NCBI RefSeq assembly: GCF_011189575.1 | Contig: NZ_PUJW01000028.1 | Coordinates: 1-46,673 of the forward strand | DNA length: 46,673 bases | Reading direction: 5' to 3' | Source: Photorhabdus cinerea | GTDB lineage: Bacteria > Pseudomonadota > Gammaproteobacteria > Enterobacterales > Enterobacteriaceae | Notes under the pieces: generated by a model | The model's input: the letters and a program-made list of their open reading frames with translations, nothing else | Told to the model about the DNA's origin: nothing | Databases searched by the model: none | Position numbers and translations under genes: made by a program | In this document: in pieces, positions 8,702-16,379 of the stretch | Numbering within the stretch: the first letter of the stretch is position 1 | Layout: every line of letters begins with the position of its first letter

Positions 8702-8926
8702 ATGTCTAGTTTTTTCAAGAATATGGGATATGCTCTTGTTTCTCCGGAAAGGGTGATGGCACGTCTCGTTGGCGCACATAAAGAAACTTGTTCTGATGCT
8801 GATCAGAAAGATGAAAAGTTCATCATTAATCGTTCTGGAACGGTTACTCTGAATCGTTGTAATCCTGATGTTCAACAGGCTTTCGCTTTAAACGTTGAGT
8901 GGTTGAGTACTAAAAAAGAGGGATAA
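8702..8926 (+). CDS. Small protein of unknown function (74 aa)
   Basis: Not recognised. It encodes 74 residues with an excellent GGAGAGG site nine bases before the ATG, and its stop is six bases before the next gene, so the two are probably co-transcribed. The sequence is soluble-looking with no membrane segment; the C-terminal half (SGTVTLNRCNPDVQQAFALN) might form a strand-turn-helix. An opposite-strand frame of similar size overlaps it but lacks a ribosome-binding site. It sits where gcd lies in E. coli, so it belongs to an accessory insertion between cueO and hpt. Confidence 0.6.
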   Translation: MSSFFKNMGYALVSPERVMARLVGAHKETCSDADQKDEKFIINRSGTVTLNRCNPDVQQAFALNVEWLSTKKEG

Positions 8927-8932
8927 CCATCA

Positions 8933-9706
8933 ATGTGGGCAGCTGTGGTTATTGTTGTTTTAGTATGTGGTTATGTTTATACAAATAGTCATCTACCCTC
9001 TAGATTTAAGCAAAATAAAGCCATTGGTTGGAACGCTTACTTTGAAGTAGCACGACAAGGTGGCTTTTTTCTTATCGCAGGTTTTTGTCTGGCTTTAACA
9101 CTGAGTTGTTTAGTCTTTGCTGTTATGATGCTACTGAACATCCCTGTATATTTTGGTGCAAAATATATCCCTTTTACTTTTGCTCATGATTTGTTCAACT
9201 CTCGGTTAGTGGGGATGAGTGTTTTTTCTTTTCTCATCTTAAGTTTTACCGTGTTGATAAGTATCAGTGCATCCTATAACGCAGAGAAAGATTTTAGAAA
9301 TCCTGAAAAGCGCAATGGTATTTTTAAAGAAATTGCATCTAACAATGCTATTGAAAGCCTTCTTTTGGAATCAATTGAAAGTGGTCTGTTGCTGTTAATT
9401 ACTTTAAAGTCGAGAAAAGTTTATGTTGGAATGGTTGATGAAGCGAGATTTCATCATTTGGATACCGATACTATCGTTATCATTCCTTTTATGAGTGGTT
9501 ACAGAGATAAAGATACGCTGACATTTTGTGCCGAGCATAATTACGCTGATCATTACAGGAATGAAGGTATTACACTAACTTCAAAGCCTTTGAGTGTGTA
9601 TCAGTTTCGTCATGTTCTTCCGCTTGAGCAGATAGAGTCTCTATCGCTTTTTAATCCTGAAACCTATGATAAGTTCCAGGAAGTTATTAAAGATAAATCT
9701 AATTGA
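8933..9706 (+). CDS. Membrane protein of unknown function with C-terminal cytoplasmic domain
   Basis: A 257-aa protein with three predicted membrane segments, about residues 2-18, 43-74 and 92-113, followed by a C-terminal soluble domain. That domain contains a long helix (NAIESLLLESIESGLLL) and then TLKSRKVYVGMV, a strand pattern also seen in several uncharacterised bacterial membrane families, where a small beta-barrel follows the K-x-Y-x-G turn. No enzyme motif is visible. The start ATG follows the 74-aa gene by six bases with GAGGG about ten bases upstream, so the pair looks like one unit. The layout (short helix, hairpin of two membrane segments, soluble sensor-like domain) would fit a signalling or defence partner, but this is inference only. 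Confidence 0.7.
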   Translation: MWAAVVIVVLVCGYVYTNSHLPSRFKQNKAIGWNAYFEVARQGGFFLIAGFCLALTLSCLVFAVMMLLNIPVYFGAKYIPFTFAHDLFNSRLVGMSVFSFLILSFTVLISISASYNAEKDFRNPEKRNGIFKEIASNNAIESLLLESIESGLLLLITLKSRKVYVGMVDEARFHHLDTDTIVIIPFMSGYRDKDTLTFCAEHNYADHYRNEGITLTSKPLSVYQFRHVLPLEQIESLSLFNPETYDKFQEVIKDKSN

Positions 9707-9914
9707 GGTAAAACGTCTCAAATAGGTTTTGTAGTTCATCAGTCCGAAGAAATTTAACAAGATAGACTTGGTAGTCTCTTTTTTTAATGTTGTTCGGTAC
9801 ATGGCAGATAGAATATGGAAACTTTGCGTTTTCTATGAGTAAAGAATAGCAGCAACAGCTGGTGCTATCTGGAGTATTTCAGTTTGTCATGGGCTGTTGA
9901 ATGATGGAGGCATC

Positions 9915-10382
9915 ATGGCTGAAAAATGTTTGTACTGCTCCTTTTGTGGGAAAAAGCAAGATGAAGTAGCTAAATTAATTGCTGGTCCAAGCGTTTACAT
10001 CTGCAATGAATGTGTTGCTTTGAGTCAGGGAATCATTGATGAAGAAAAAAAGCTTAAAGTTTTAGCAGTAAGTCATCCTCACTCAGCCTTACTGTATACG
10101 TTTTTGGCATATAATTCTGGCTGCTTTATTGAAAGTGCGGTTATTTGTTCCGATGAAATCCTTACAGAAACATTGGAAATAAGCATTGACGATTTACATA
10201 AGGCTCTTAGAGCTCTTAAAAGGAAAAAATTAATAGAAATTCTACCTTGTGCTGATGGGATGACGTTATATTTTGTGAGTGGGAAGAGGATAAGTAAAAC
10301 TTATGATGAAGAAACTAAGCTTTACAGAGTTGCCGCTAATGTTTTGTTACAACCTAATCCCAAATTAAAGATGTTGCCATAG
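9915..10382 (+). CDS. ClpX-type C4 zinc-finger protein with possible winged-helix C-terminus
   Basis: Residues 7-43 reproduce the N-terminal zinc-binding domain of ClpX almost exactly: YCSFCGKKQDEVAKLIAGPS, then VYICNECV, with Cys8, Cys11, Cys30 and Cys33 as ligands. The AAA+ unfoldase part is absent. The remaining 110 residues include a segment (ISIDDLHKALRALKRKKLIE followed by a TLYFVSG strand) that looks like a winged helix-turn-helix. In ClpX this zinc domain dimerises and binds adaptors and substrates, so a free-standing copy could compete for them or recruit ClpX; that is inference. The ATG at 9915 is preferred over the TTG at 9897 because GGAGG lies four bases upstream and the zinc finger begins immediately after. 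The gene is 208 bp after the membrane protein gene and may be separately transcribed. Confidence 0.7.
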   Translation: MAEKCLYCSFCGKKQDEVAKLIAGPSVYICNECVALSQGIIDEEKKLKVLAVSHPHSALLYTFLAYNSGCFIESAVICSDEILTETLEISIDDLHKALRALKRKKLIEILPCADGMTLYFVSGKRISKTYDEETKLYRVAANVLLQPNPKLKMLP

Positions 10383-10466
10383 ACATAGTGATCATCAGAA
10401 ACCATCTTTATCTTTGTTTGAGATACCCCATATTTTCGAAGAACTTTTGATAATCATCATTCGATC

Positions 10467-10637
10467 ATGGTTGTTCGAAATTTGTTCATTACTGAAAGGG
10501 GGCGTAAGTTTCCTGTTTCAATTTTATTTGTAATGATGCTTCTAAGTGTTATTTTATCCGTTCAAAAGAACGGCGTATCAATAGGCATACTAATAATCAT
10601 GATTTTCACTGATCTTTATCTTGATTATTACCATTAA
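10467..10637 (+). CDS. Possible small membrane protein (56 aa)
   Basis: An open frame of 56 codons encodes a short basic N-terminus (MVVRNLFITERGRKF) and two hydrophobic stretches, about residues 17-32 and 36-50. It fills the gap between the zinc-finger gene and hpt. No convincing ribosome-binding site precedes the ATG, so it may be chance. It is listed because the hydrophobic pattern is coherent and no other gene explains the interval. Confidence 0.3.
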   Translation: MVVRNLFITERGRKFPVSILFVMMLLSVILSVQKNGVSIGILIIMIFTDLYLDYYH

Positions 10638-10658
10638 AAACAACTGGTTAAATTTATA

Positions 10659-11195
10659 ATGAAACACACTGTAGAAGTTATGATCTCCGAACAGGAGGTT
10701 AAGCAACGTATCGCTGAACTGGGAAAACAGATCACTGAATATTATCGTGACAGCGGTAGTGAACTGGTGCTGGTCGGATTGCTAAGAGGTTCCTTTATTT
10801 TTATGGCGGATTTATGCCGCGAAATTCAGGTTCCTCATGAAGTAGACTTTATGACAGTCTCCAGTTACGGCAATGGTATGAATTCCACTCGTGATGTGAA
10901 AATCATGAAAGATCTGGATGAAGATATTTGTGGTAAGCATGTGCTAATTGTGGAGGATATTATTGATTCCGGTAACACGTTGAATAAAGTGCGTGAAATT
11001 TTGGCACTACGTGAGCCAAAATCACTGGCGATTTGTACCTTACTCGATAAGCCTTCCCGCCGTGAGGTTGATGTTCCAGTTGAGTGGATTGGTTATTCAA
11101 TTGAAGATAAATTTGTCGTGGGTTACGGCATCGATTATGCACAACATTACCGCCATTTGCCTTATATCGGGCATGTGATTTTGCTAGAAGAGTAA
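10659..11195 (+). CDS. hpt: Hypoxanthine phosphoribosyltransferase
   Basis: The 178-aa enzyme salvages hypoxanthine to IMP using PRPP and is the standard length for enterobacterial Hpt. The type I PRPP-binding loop VLIVEDIIDSGNT is intact, as are LVGLLRGSFIF, the flexible-loop region MTVSSYGNG, and FVVGYGIDYAQHYRHLPYIG. In E. coli hpt lies between gcd and can; here can is still next among core genes, but a toxin-antitoxin pair has been inserted between them. A perfect terminator hairpin follows the stop. Confidence 0.96.
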   Translation: MKHTVEVMISEQEVKQRIAELGKQITEYYRDSGSELVLVGLLRGSFIFMADLCREIQVPHEVDFMTVSSYGNGMNSTRDVKIMKDLDEDICGKHVLIVEDIIDSGNTLNKVREILALREPKSLAICTLLDKPSRREVDVPVEWIGYSIEDKFVVGYGIDYAQHYRHLPYIGHVILLEE

Positions 11196-11210
11196 TTTTT
11201 ATCGAATTTG

Positions 11211-11244
11211 AAAACGGCAGCTTCCGGGTTGCCGTTTTTATTTT
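11211..11244 (+). terminator. Intrinsic terminator of hpt
   Basis: A 9-bp perfect stem (AAAACGGCA with TGCCGTTTT) and a 10-base loop, followed by TTATTTT, starts 15 bp after the hpt stop codon. Confidence 0.88.
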
Positions 11245-11258
11245 GTGATTCAGGAATA

Positions 11259-11286
11259 ATGCATAGGGCTGCGCCCCTATCTGCAT
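11259..11286. repeat. Interrupted hairpin downstream of the chpB-like toxin gene
   Basis: ATGCA-TAGGG pairs with CCCTA-TC-TGCAT around a short loop with a two-base bulge. It lies in the 111-bp gap between the hpt terminator and the 3' end of the minus-strand toxin gene and may terminate that transcript, although no T-run follows. Confidence 0.3.
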
Positions 11287-11355
11287 TTCGGCACGGGTGC
11301 CTAATACGGCTTCCAGTCGTAGAACCATATCAGCAGATATTCCTAATAGCAGAAT

Positions 11356-11697
11356 TTATTCCAATATGCTGGACACCATGGCTAAAATTTCATTAATTAC
11401 AGACGTCGGTGCCTCTTCAATTTTTCTTGCTTGTCTTGCATTTAGATCGATTGAACGAATGCCATTCGCTAATAGAACTCCTTGAGTCTGTGTTCCGGTG
11501 CCCATCAATGTCACGGCAAAACCTGCAAACCTGGCATAATTTCCTCCTTGTGTTATAGGAATAATAATTGTTAAACCTAATTTGTTAAAATCGTATGGAC
11601 TTATTACTAAGCATGGCCTTTTGTCACCTTGCAGCTCTTGACCAGCGACTGGGTTTAAGCAAGCCTCAACAATATCCCCTCGTTGAAATATTGCCAT
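11356..11697 (-). CDS. PemK/MazF-family mRNA interferase toxin, ChpB-like
   Basis: A 113-aa type II toxin of the MazF/PemK/CcdB-like barrel fold, which cleaves mRNA. Family signatures are the N-terminal RGDIV, the KRPCLVIS strand, LTIIIPITQGGNYARFAGF (the QGG motif), GVLLANGIRSIDL and the final helix. The QGGNYARFAGF stretch and overall size are closest to E. coli ChpB. Its ATG overlaps the antitoxin stop by one base (TAATG), the typical coupling for such pairs. The reading frame is complete, so the system may be active. Confidence 0.88.
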   Translation of the reverse strand: MAIFQRGDIVEACLNPVAGQELQGDKRPCLVISPYDFNKLGLTIIIPITQGGNYARFAGFAVTLMGTGTQTQGVLLANGIRSIDLNARQARKIEEAPTSVINEILAMVSSILE

Positions 11698-11951
11698 TAC
11701 ACTTCATTCCCTATAGGTTTACTGGCATCCCATTCTTTTAAGATTTCAGGCATTGGTGCTTCTGAGTCACATAGAGCAAGTAGATCGGCTAATTTGTACT
11801 TGGGACGATGGTTTACCGCAGATATCACGATTTTCCCTTGTTCTTCGACAATTGATAATTGGTCACCCTCTTTCAGGTGGAGGGATTTCAATAGTTGAGC
11901 TGGAATAATAGTACCAACAGAGTTTCCAATTTTTCTGACATGAGTAAGCAT
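11697..11951 (-). CDS. AbrB/MazE-family antitoxin, ChpS/PemI-like
   Basis: The 84-aa product has the swapped-hairpin AbrB DNA-binding domain at its N-terminus (VRKIGNSVGTIIPAQLLKSL, then EGDQLSIVEEQGKIVIS) and a C-terminal tail (YKLADLLALCDSE... IGNEV) resembling the ChpS toxin-neutralising tail. The ATG at 11951 is chosen over the one at 11981 because AGGAAAG precedes it at good spacing and homologues start there. It is translationally coupled to the toxin gene and should repress the shared promoter, where an 11-bp inverted repeat lies. Confidence 0.87.
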   Translation of the reverse strand: MLTHVRKIGNSVGTIIPAQLLKSLHLKEGDQLSIVEEQGKIVISAVNHRPKYKLADLLALCDSEAPMPEILKEWDASKPIGNEV

Positions 11952-11983
11952 AGAACTTTCCTCGTAAGTAACGGTTATCACAT

Positions 11984-12021
11984 TGTTGACACTTTAGAGT
12001 GGTTTTGCCTAAGTGTCAACA
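11984..12021 (-). promoter_or_regulatory. Promoter and palindromic operator of the ChpSB-like pair
   Basis: Reading the minus strand, TTGACA (12014-12019) and TAAAGT (11991-11996) are separated by 17 bp. An 11-bp perfect inverted repeat (TGTTGACACTT, 11984-11994, with AAGTGTCAACA, 12011-12021) brackets the promoter so that one arm covers the -35 and the other the -10. This fits autorepression by the AbrB-type antitoxin. Confidence 0.75.
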
Positions 12022-12249
12022 TTGTTATTACAGGTAATGTGATTCGATAGCCCATAAAAATGTTCTTTTTCATGAATTATTTTGTTTTCTTTTTATTACC
12101 ATATGCGTACATTCATAAAATAAAGAAATTAAAATAGATACTTGATATTTAAATAGGTTGCGATTTAATAAAATTAAAATCTGTATTAGTCTTCGTTTAA
12201 TTACGCTGTAGAAGAGATTAAATATAACCTTTTCTACAGCGTATTTTGT
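12022..12249. other. AT-rich intergenic stretch with an 11-bp stem hairpin
   Basis: No gene is supported here; the 63-codon minus-strand open frame (12070-12261) is AT-rich, lacks a ribosome-binding site and runs into the ERIC. The one structured element is a perfect 11-bp inverted repeat, ACGCTGTAGAA (12203-12213) with TTCTACAGCGT (12232-12242), followed on the plus strand by ATTTTGTT. It looks like an intrinsic terminator, but no plus-strand gene lies upstream of it, so its role is unclear. Confidence 0.45.
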
Positions 12250-12376
12250 TATACCTGTCATCTTTCAAGTTGCTTCTTTGTTGGCTGCACTCACTCACCC
12301 CGGTCACAGAGTTATCTATGCTCCCGGGGATTCGCTCCCTTGCCGTCGCGATGCATCTTGAAATCCATTGGGTATA
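12250..12376 (-). repeat. ERIC element (127 bp)
   Basis: An enterobacterial repetitive intergenic consensus of the full 127 bp, bounded by TATACC and GGTATA. The core ACCCCGGTCACAGAG and CTCCCGGGGATTCGC are the variants of the ERIC central palindrome. It differs by one base from the copy at 28751 and lies 13 bp after the can stop codon. Confidence 0.92.
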
Positions 12377-12389
12377 GTTATCTGAAAAC

Positions 12390-13043
12390 TTATTTTTTAT
12401 TCGTCAGCTTGGATACGGTCTGACGATAGGCAAGTTCCAGTTTTTCGCGACTATCAGCCGTGACTTCAAGATCCTGCAACTGACCATTATGGATTCCATA
12501 AACCCAGCCGTGGATCATCACTTTCTGTCCCCGTTTCCATGCTGCTTGCATAATAGTCGAGTGACCAAGGTTATAGACTTGCTCGACAACGTTGATTTCA
12601 CACAGACGGTTCAAGCGCTCATTGGGCGGTAATTCACCCAGCATAGAACTGTGTTTGTACCAGAGATCGCGAATATGTAGCAGCCAGTTATTAATCAATC
12701 CCAGTTCGGTACCATCAATGGCTGCCTCAATACCACCACAGCCATAGTGGCCGCAGATAATAATATGTTCAACTTCCAGTACGTCTACTGCGTACTGAAT
12801 AACAGAAAGACAATTTAAATCGGTATGGATAACCAGGTTTGCAACATTCCTGTGAACAAATAAGTCACCTGGAGCAGCATCAATCAGCTTCTCGGCAGGT
12901 ACCCGACTGTCTGAACAACCAATCCACAAGAAATGAGGCTTCTGCGATTTCGCTAATTCTTTGAAAAATTTTGGATTTTCTTCGTTAACCGATTCTGACC
13001 ACTGCTTGTTATTGGCAAGTAGCTCTTCTATTTTTTTCATCAT
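12390..13043 (-). CDS. can: Beta-class carbonic anhydrase Can
   Basis: A 217-aa (216 from the second ATG at 13040) zinc enzyme that interconverts CO2 and bicarbonate in the cytoplasm. Counting from the second Met, zinc ligands fall at the E. coli positions: Cys42 and Asp44 in CSDSR, His98 and Cys101 in GHYGCGG. LVIHTDLNCLSVIQYAVDVL and LGLINNWLLHIRDLW are typical of Can. It is divergent from yadG exactly as in E. coli. The first ATG is retained because AGG is better spaced to it. A second beta-carbonic anhydrase of a different subgroup is at 28138. Confidence 0.95.
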   Translation of the reverse strand: MMKKIEELLANNKQWSESVNEENPKFFKELAKSQKPHFLWIGCSDSRVPAEKLIDAAPGDLFVHRNVANLVIHTDLNCLSVIQYAVDVLEVEHIIICGHYGCGGIEAAIDGTELGLINNWLLHIRDLWYKHSSMLGELPPNERLNRLCEINVVEQVYNLGHSTIMQAAWKRGQKVMIHGWVYGIHNGQLQDLEVTADSREKLELAYRQTVSKLTNKK

Positions 13044-13230
13044 GGTTAATAGCCTGGTAGTGTTTCTTTAAGATAGAATCATATACAACATCAATAGAAA
13101 TTTTAATATTTTGTTGCTGCTTGTTTTTAATCTTTCTGCTGTTTTTGCAAAGAAAGTTAGGTAGGAAAGGAGCATTATATTTTCATATTGCCCGTAAAGG
13201 CGGCTAGATAATAAAGGTGTTTTTTAATTT

Positions 13231-14157
13231 ATGACTTATGCATTGGAGTTAACGCAGCTTACCAAGACTTACGCTGGTGGTATTAAAGCGCTGCGCGGGA
13301 TTGACCTGAATGTAGAAGCAGGAGACTTCTACGCATTATTGGGTCCGAACGGTGCAGGGAAGTCCACCACAATCGGCATTATTAGTTCTCTGGTAAATAA
13401 AAGCAGCGGTAAGGTTAAGGTATTTGGCTACGATATTGATACTGATATTGTCAATGCCAAACGTCAGTTAGGTCTTGTTCCACAGGAATTTAACTTCAAT
13501 CCGTTTGAGACGGTGTTGCAGATTGTTCTCAACCAGGCAGGTTATTACGGTGTACCGAGAAACGTAGCTCAGGCCAGAGCGAAAACCTATTTGTCGCAGT
13601 TGGATCTATGGGAAAAGTGCGATCAACGGGCGATTCATCTATCCGGTGGTATGAAACGTCGTCTGATGATTGTACGTGCTTTGATGCATCAGCCTAAATT
13701 ATTGATCCTTGATGAACCGACAGCGGGTGTCGATATTGAACTTCGTCGTTCGATGTGGAATTTTTTGAAAGAATTAAATGCGCAGGGAACCACGATTATT
13801 TTAACCACTCATTATCTGGAAGAGGCGGAAATGCTGTGCCGGAATATTGGCATTATTCAGCATGGTGAGTTGGTAGAAAACACCAGTATGAAAAAATTGC
13901 TCAGTCAGGTGAAGTCTGAAACATTCTTCTTCGATCTGTCAACAGAAAGCCCAATTCCTAAGCTTTCAGGATATAACTACCGATTGTTGGATAGGTTGAC
14001 TTTGGAAGTGGATGTTCAGCGAGGGCAAGGGATAAATGACGTATTTACCCAGTTGAGTGTTCAGGGGGTTCATATTTTGAGTATGCGTAATAAAGCGAAC
14101 CGTTTGGAAGAGTTATTTGTTAGCTTGGTAAATAACGTGCAAGGAGATAGTAAATGA
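13231..14157 (+). CDS. yadG: ABC transporter ATP-binding protein YadG
   Basis: The 308-aa nucleotide-binding subunit has Walker A GPNGAGKST (residues 38-46), the Q-loop PQEF, the signature LSGGMKRRLM, Walker B LLILDEPTAGVD and the switch His in TTHYLEEAE. Its length equals that of E. coli YadG, and it overlaps the permease gene yadH by four bases (ATGA), indicating translational coupling. The pair forms an ABC-2 type exporter of unknown substrate. Gene order can<>yadGH>panD is conserved with E. coli. Confidence 0.94.
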   Translation: MTYALELTQLTKTYAGGIKALRGIDLNVEAGDFYALLGPNGAGKSTTIGIISSLVNKSSGKVKVFGYDIDTDIVNAKRQLGLVPQEFNFNPFETVLQIVLNQAGYYGVPRNVAQARAKTYLSQLDLWEKCDQRAIHLSGGMKRRLMIVRALMHQPKLLILDEPTAGVDIELRRSMWNFLKELNAQGTTIILTTHYLEEAEMLCRNIGIIQHGELVENTSMKKLLSQVKSETFFFDLSTESPIPKLSGYNYRLLDRLTLEVDVQRGQGINDVFTQLSVQGVHILSMRNKANRLEELFVSLVNNVQGDSK

Positions 14158-14924
14158 TTCAGCTGTATTGGGTGGCACTAAAAACTATCTGGATTAAAGA
14201 AATTACCCGTTTTGGTCGTATATGGGTACAAACTTTATTACCGCCAGTTATTACTATGTCACTCTATTTTATTATTTTCGGTAGCTTGATTGGTTCGCGT
14301 ATTGGGGAAATGGGTGGTGTGGATTACATGCAGTTTATTGTCCCTGGCCTGATTATGATGGCAGTGATTACCAACTCTTACGCTAATGTTTCCTCCTCTT
14401 TTTTTGGGGCGAAATTTCAGCGCAGTATTGAGGAATTACTGGTAGCACCGGTGCCAACGCACATCGTTATCACGGGCTTTGTGGGTGGTGGTGTCGCTCG
14501 TGGTGTTTGTGTTGGTATTCTGGTGACATTGGTTTCCCTGTTTTTTGTTCCGCTTCATATTCATTCCTGGTGGATGATTGTTGTCACGTTGTTGATGACA
14601 TCAATTCTATTCTCATTAGGGGGATTGCTGAATTCAATTTTCGCTAAGACGTTTGATGATATCAGTATTATTCCAACGTTCGTATTAGCACCGTTGACCT
14701 ATCTTGGCGGGGTGTTTTACTCGCTGACATTATTACCTCCATTTTGGCAAGCCGTTTCTAAACTCAATCCGATAGTTTATATGATCAGCGGTTTCCGTTA
14801 TGGTTTCTTGGGAATTACCGATGTTTCTTTAGTCACAACATTGGGGGTTTTAACCGCGTTTATTGTGGTTTTTTATCTTGTTGCCTGGTATTTAATTGAA
14901 ACAGGGCGGGGATTGAGGACTTAA
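14154..14924 (+). CDS. yadH: ABC-2 type transporter permease YadH
   Basis: A 256-aa inner-membrane permease with six hydrophobic segments and the ABC-2 signature region (FVPGLIMMAVITNSYANVSS, then FQRSIEELLVAPV). It is the same length as E. coli YadH. The start overlaps the yadG stop. It is convergent with panD, with a shared hairpin between. The transported substrate is not known for this family member. Confidence 0.93.
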   Translation: MIQLYWVALKTIWIKEITRFGRIWVQTLLPPVITMSLYFIIFGSLIGSRIGEMGGVDYMQFIVPGLIMMAVITNSYANVSSSFFGAKFQRSIEELLVAPVPTHIVITGFVGGGVARGVCVGILVTLVSLFFVPLHIHSWWMIVVTLLMTSILFSLGGLLNSIFAKTFDDISIIPTFVLAPLTYLGGVFYSLTLLPPFWQAVSKLNPIVYMISGFRYGFLGITDVSLVTTLGVLTAFIVVFYLVAWYLIETGRGLRT

Positions 14925-14943
14925 TTGTAGATTATTTTGTTTG

Positions 14944-14989
14944 ATGGGTAGGGGAAGTTTATTTACAGATGACTTCACGACCTACCCAT
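14944..14989. terminator. Bidirectional hairpin between yadH and panD
   Basis: ATGGGTAGG (14944-14952) pairs with CCTACCCAT (14981-14989), with an inner GAAGT/ACTTC stem extending it. It lies between two convergent genes and probably ends both transcripts, though the T-runs are weak. Confidence 0.6.
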
Positions 14990-15010
14990 TATCGAGCATA
15001 TAATTAATAT

Positions 15011-15391
15011 TTAAGCCACTTGAACTGGCACGGCTTTAGCCATACGGCTCATAATATTATCGCCGTCGAAGTAAGCTACATTCGGCTTATGATGATGGGC
15101 GTCTTCATCTGAAATTTGTACATATGAGCAGATAATTAGCTTGTCACCTACTGCGGCACGACGCGCTGCTGCTCCGTTGACTGAAATTATTCTAGAGCCA
15201 CGTTCAGCAGCAATAGCATAAGTGGAAAAGCGCTCACCGTTATCCACGTTATAGATATCAATGGCTTCATATTCCAGAATACCGGCTGCATCCATAAAAT
15301 TCTGATCAATTGCACAGGAACCTTCATAATGCAGATCTGCCTGAGTGACTTTCACTCGGTGCAATTTCCCCTGTAGCATAGTGCGCAACAT
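15011..15391 (-). CDS. panD: Aspartate 1-decarboxylase proenzyme
   Basis: A 126-aa pyruvoyl-dependent enzyme that decarboxylates aspartate to beta-alanine for pantothenate. Self-cleavage at Gly24-Ser25 (DLHYEG-SCAIDQ) is supported by Ser25 at the canonical position. ERFSTYAIAAERGSRIISVN and NGAAARRAAVGD are conserved. Length matches E. coli PanD. It lies 80 bp downstream of panC on the same strand, without the E. coli gene yadD between. Confidence 0.96.
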   Translation of the reverse strand: MLRTMLQGKLHRVKVTQADLHYEGSCAIDQNFMDAAGILEYEAIDIYNVDNGERFSTYAIAAERGSRIISVNGAAARRAAVGDKLIICSYVQISDEDAHHHKPNVAYFDGDNIMSRMAKAVPVQVA

Positions 15392-15471
15392 GGTTTCTCT
15401 CCTGATTCGATGACAACTTAGAATCTATTATTTTATTTTCCTGCATCAGTAATGCCTGATACAGCGGGCGA

Positions 15472-16326
15472 TTATTGCATTAAATCTATCTGTTGATTAT
15501 CGATCAAACGGGTTTGTCCTAACCAGGCAGCCATCAGAATAACCGCTTTTTTGCTTTCGATATTTAACGGAGCCAGAGTTTCGGCGTCACGGATAAACAG
15601 CTCATCAGGTATAAAACCAACTTCGCGTAACTGTTCGGAAGCTTGGGTGAGCAATTGTTCTGTGTGGCGTTCACCTTGTGCCATTTTTTCAGCTATAGAT
15701 TTCATGATCTTGCTGAGTTCTGGCGCGATTTTATATTCATCGGCTGTTAAGTTTTTATTACGTGAACTGAGAGCCAGGCCATTTTTATCGCGTACAGTCG
15801 GTACTGAAATCAAAGTAATATCATAAGCCATATCGGCAATCATTTTGCGAATAAGCTGTAATTGCTGAAAATCTTTCTCGCCAAAATAGGTCAAATCCGG
15901 CTGTACCATATTGAACAATTTGCTTACCACCGTTGAAACGCCACGGAAATGACCGGGACGGCTGGTACCTTCCAGAATGGTAGAAAGTTCAGGAACTTCA
16001 ACATAAGTCTGATGTTCCATACCATTAGGGTACATTTCCTTATCGGCAGGAGCAAATACCAGATCGACACCGTGTTGATGGAGCTTTTCGCAATCTTCCT
16101 GCAAAGTGCGCGGGTATCTTGCCAGATCATCCTGACGATTAAATTGCATCGGGTTAACGAAAATACTGACGATAACAACGTCTGCTTGCGCTTTGGCTTC
16201 ATCGACTAGCGTCATATGGCCGTCATGCAAGTTACCCATTGTTGGCACTAGTGCAATGCGTTTCCCCTCCTGACGCCAGCGGCGGATTTCACGGCGTAGA
16301 ATCGGTACAGTTTCGACAATCAGCAT
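15472..16326 (-). CDS. panC: Pantothenate synthetase
   Basis: A 284-aa ligase that joins pantoate and beta-alanine using ATP. The nucleotidyltransferase HIGH-like motif is MGNLHDGHM, the second signature is GLALSSRN, and VVSIFVNPMQFN, YFGEKDFQQL and RPGHFRGVSTVV are conserved. AAGGAG precedes the ATG by about nine bases. It follows panB by 53 bp and is part of the pan operon. Confidence 0.96.
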   Translation of the reverse strand: MLIVETVPILRREIRRWRQEGKRIALVPTMGNLHDGHMTLVDEAKAQADVVIVSIFVNPMQFNRQDDLARYPRTLQEDCEKLHQHGVDLVFAPADKEMYPNGMEHQTYVEVPELSTILEGTSRPGHFRGVSTVVSKLFNMVQPDLTYFGEKDFQQLQLIRKMIADMAYDITLISVPTVRDKNGLALSSRNKNLTADEYKIAPELSKIMKSIAEKMAQGERHTEQLLTQASEQLREVGFIPDELFIRDAETLAPLNIESKKAVILMAAWLGQTRLIDNQQIDLMQ

Positions 16327-16379
16327 TGCTTAATACTCCTTAATTTGTTCAAAGCTTTCGGGCTAACAAGGGTGAGTTA

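Noticed and set aside
8657..8875. 72-codon minus-strand frame opposite the 74-aa gene
   Set aside because: The plus-strand gene has a strong ribosome-binding site and tight coupling to the next gene; the minus frame has neither.
12070..12261. 63-codon minus-strand open frame
   Set aside because: AT-rich, no start signals, and it overlaps a hairpin and an ERIC.
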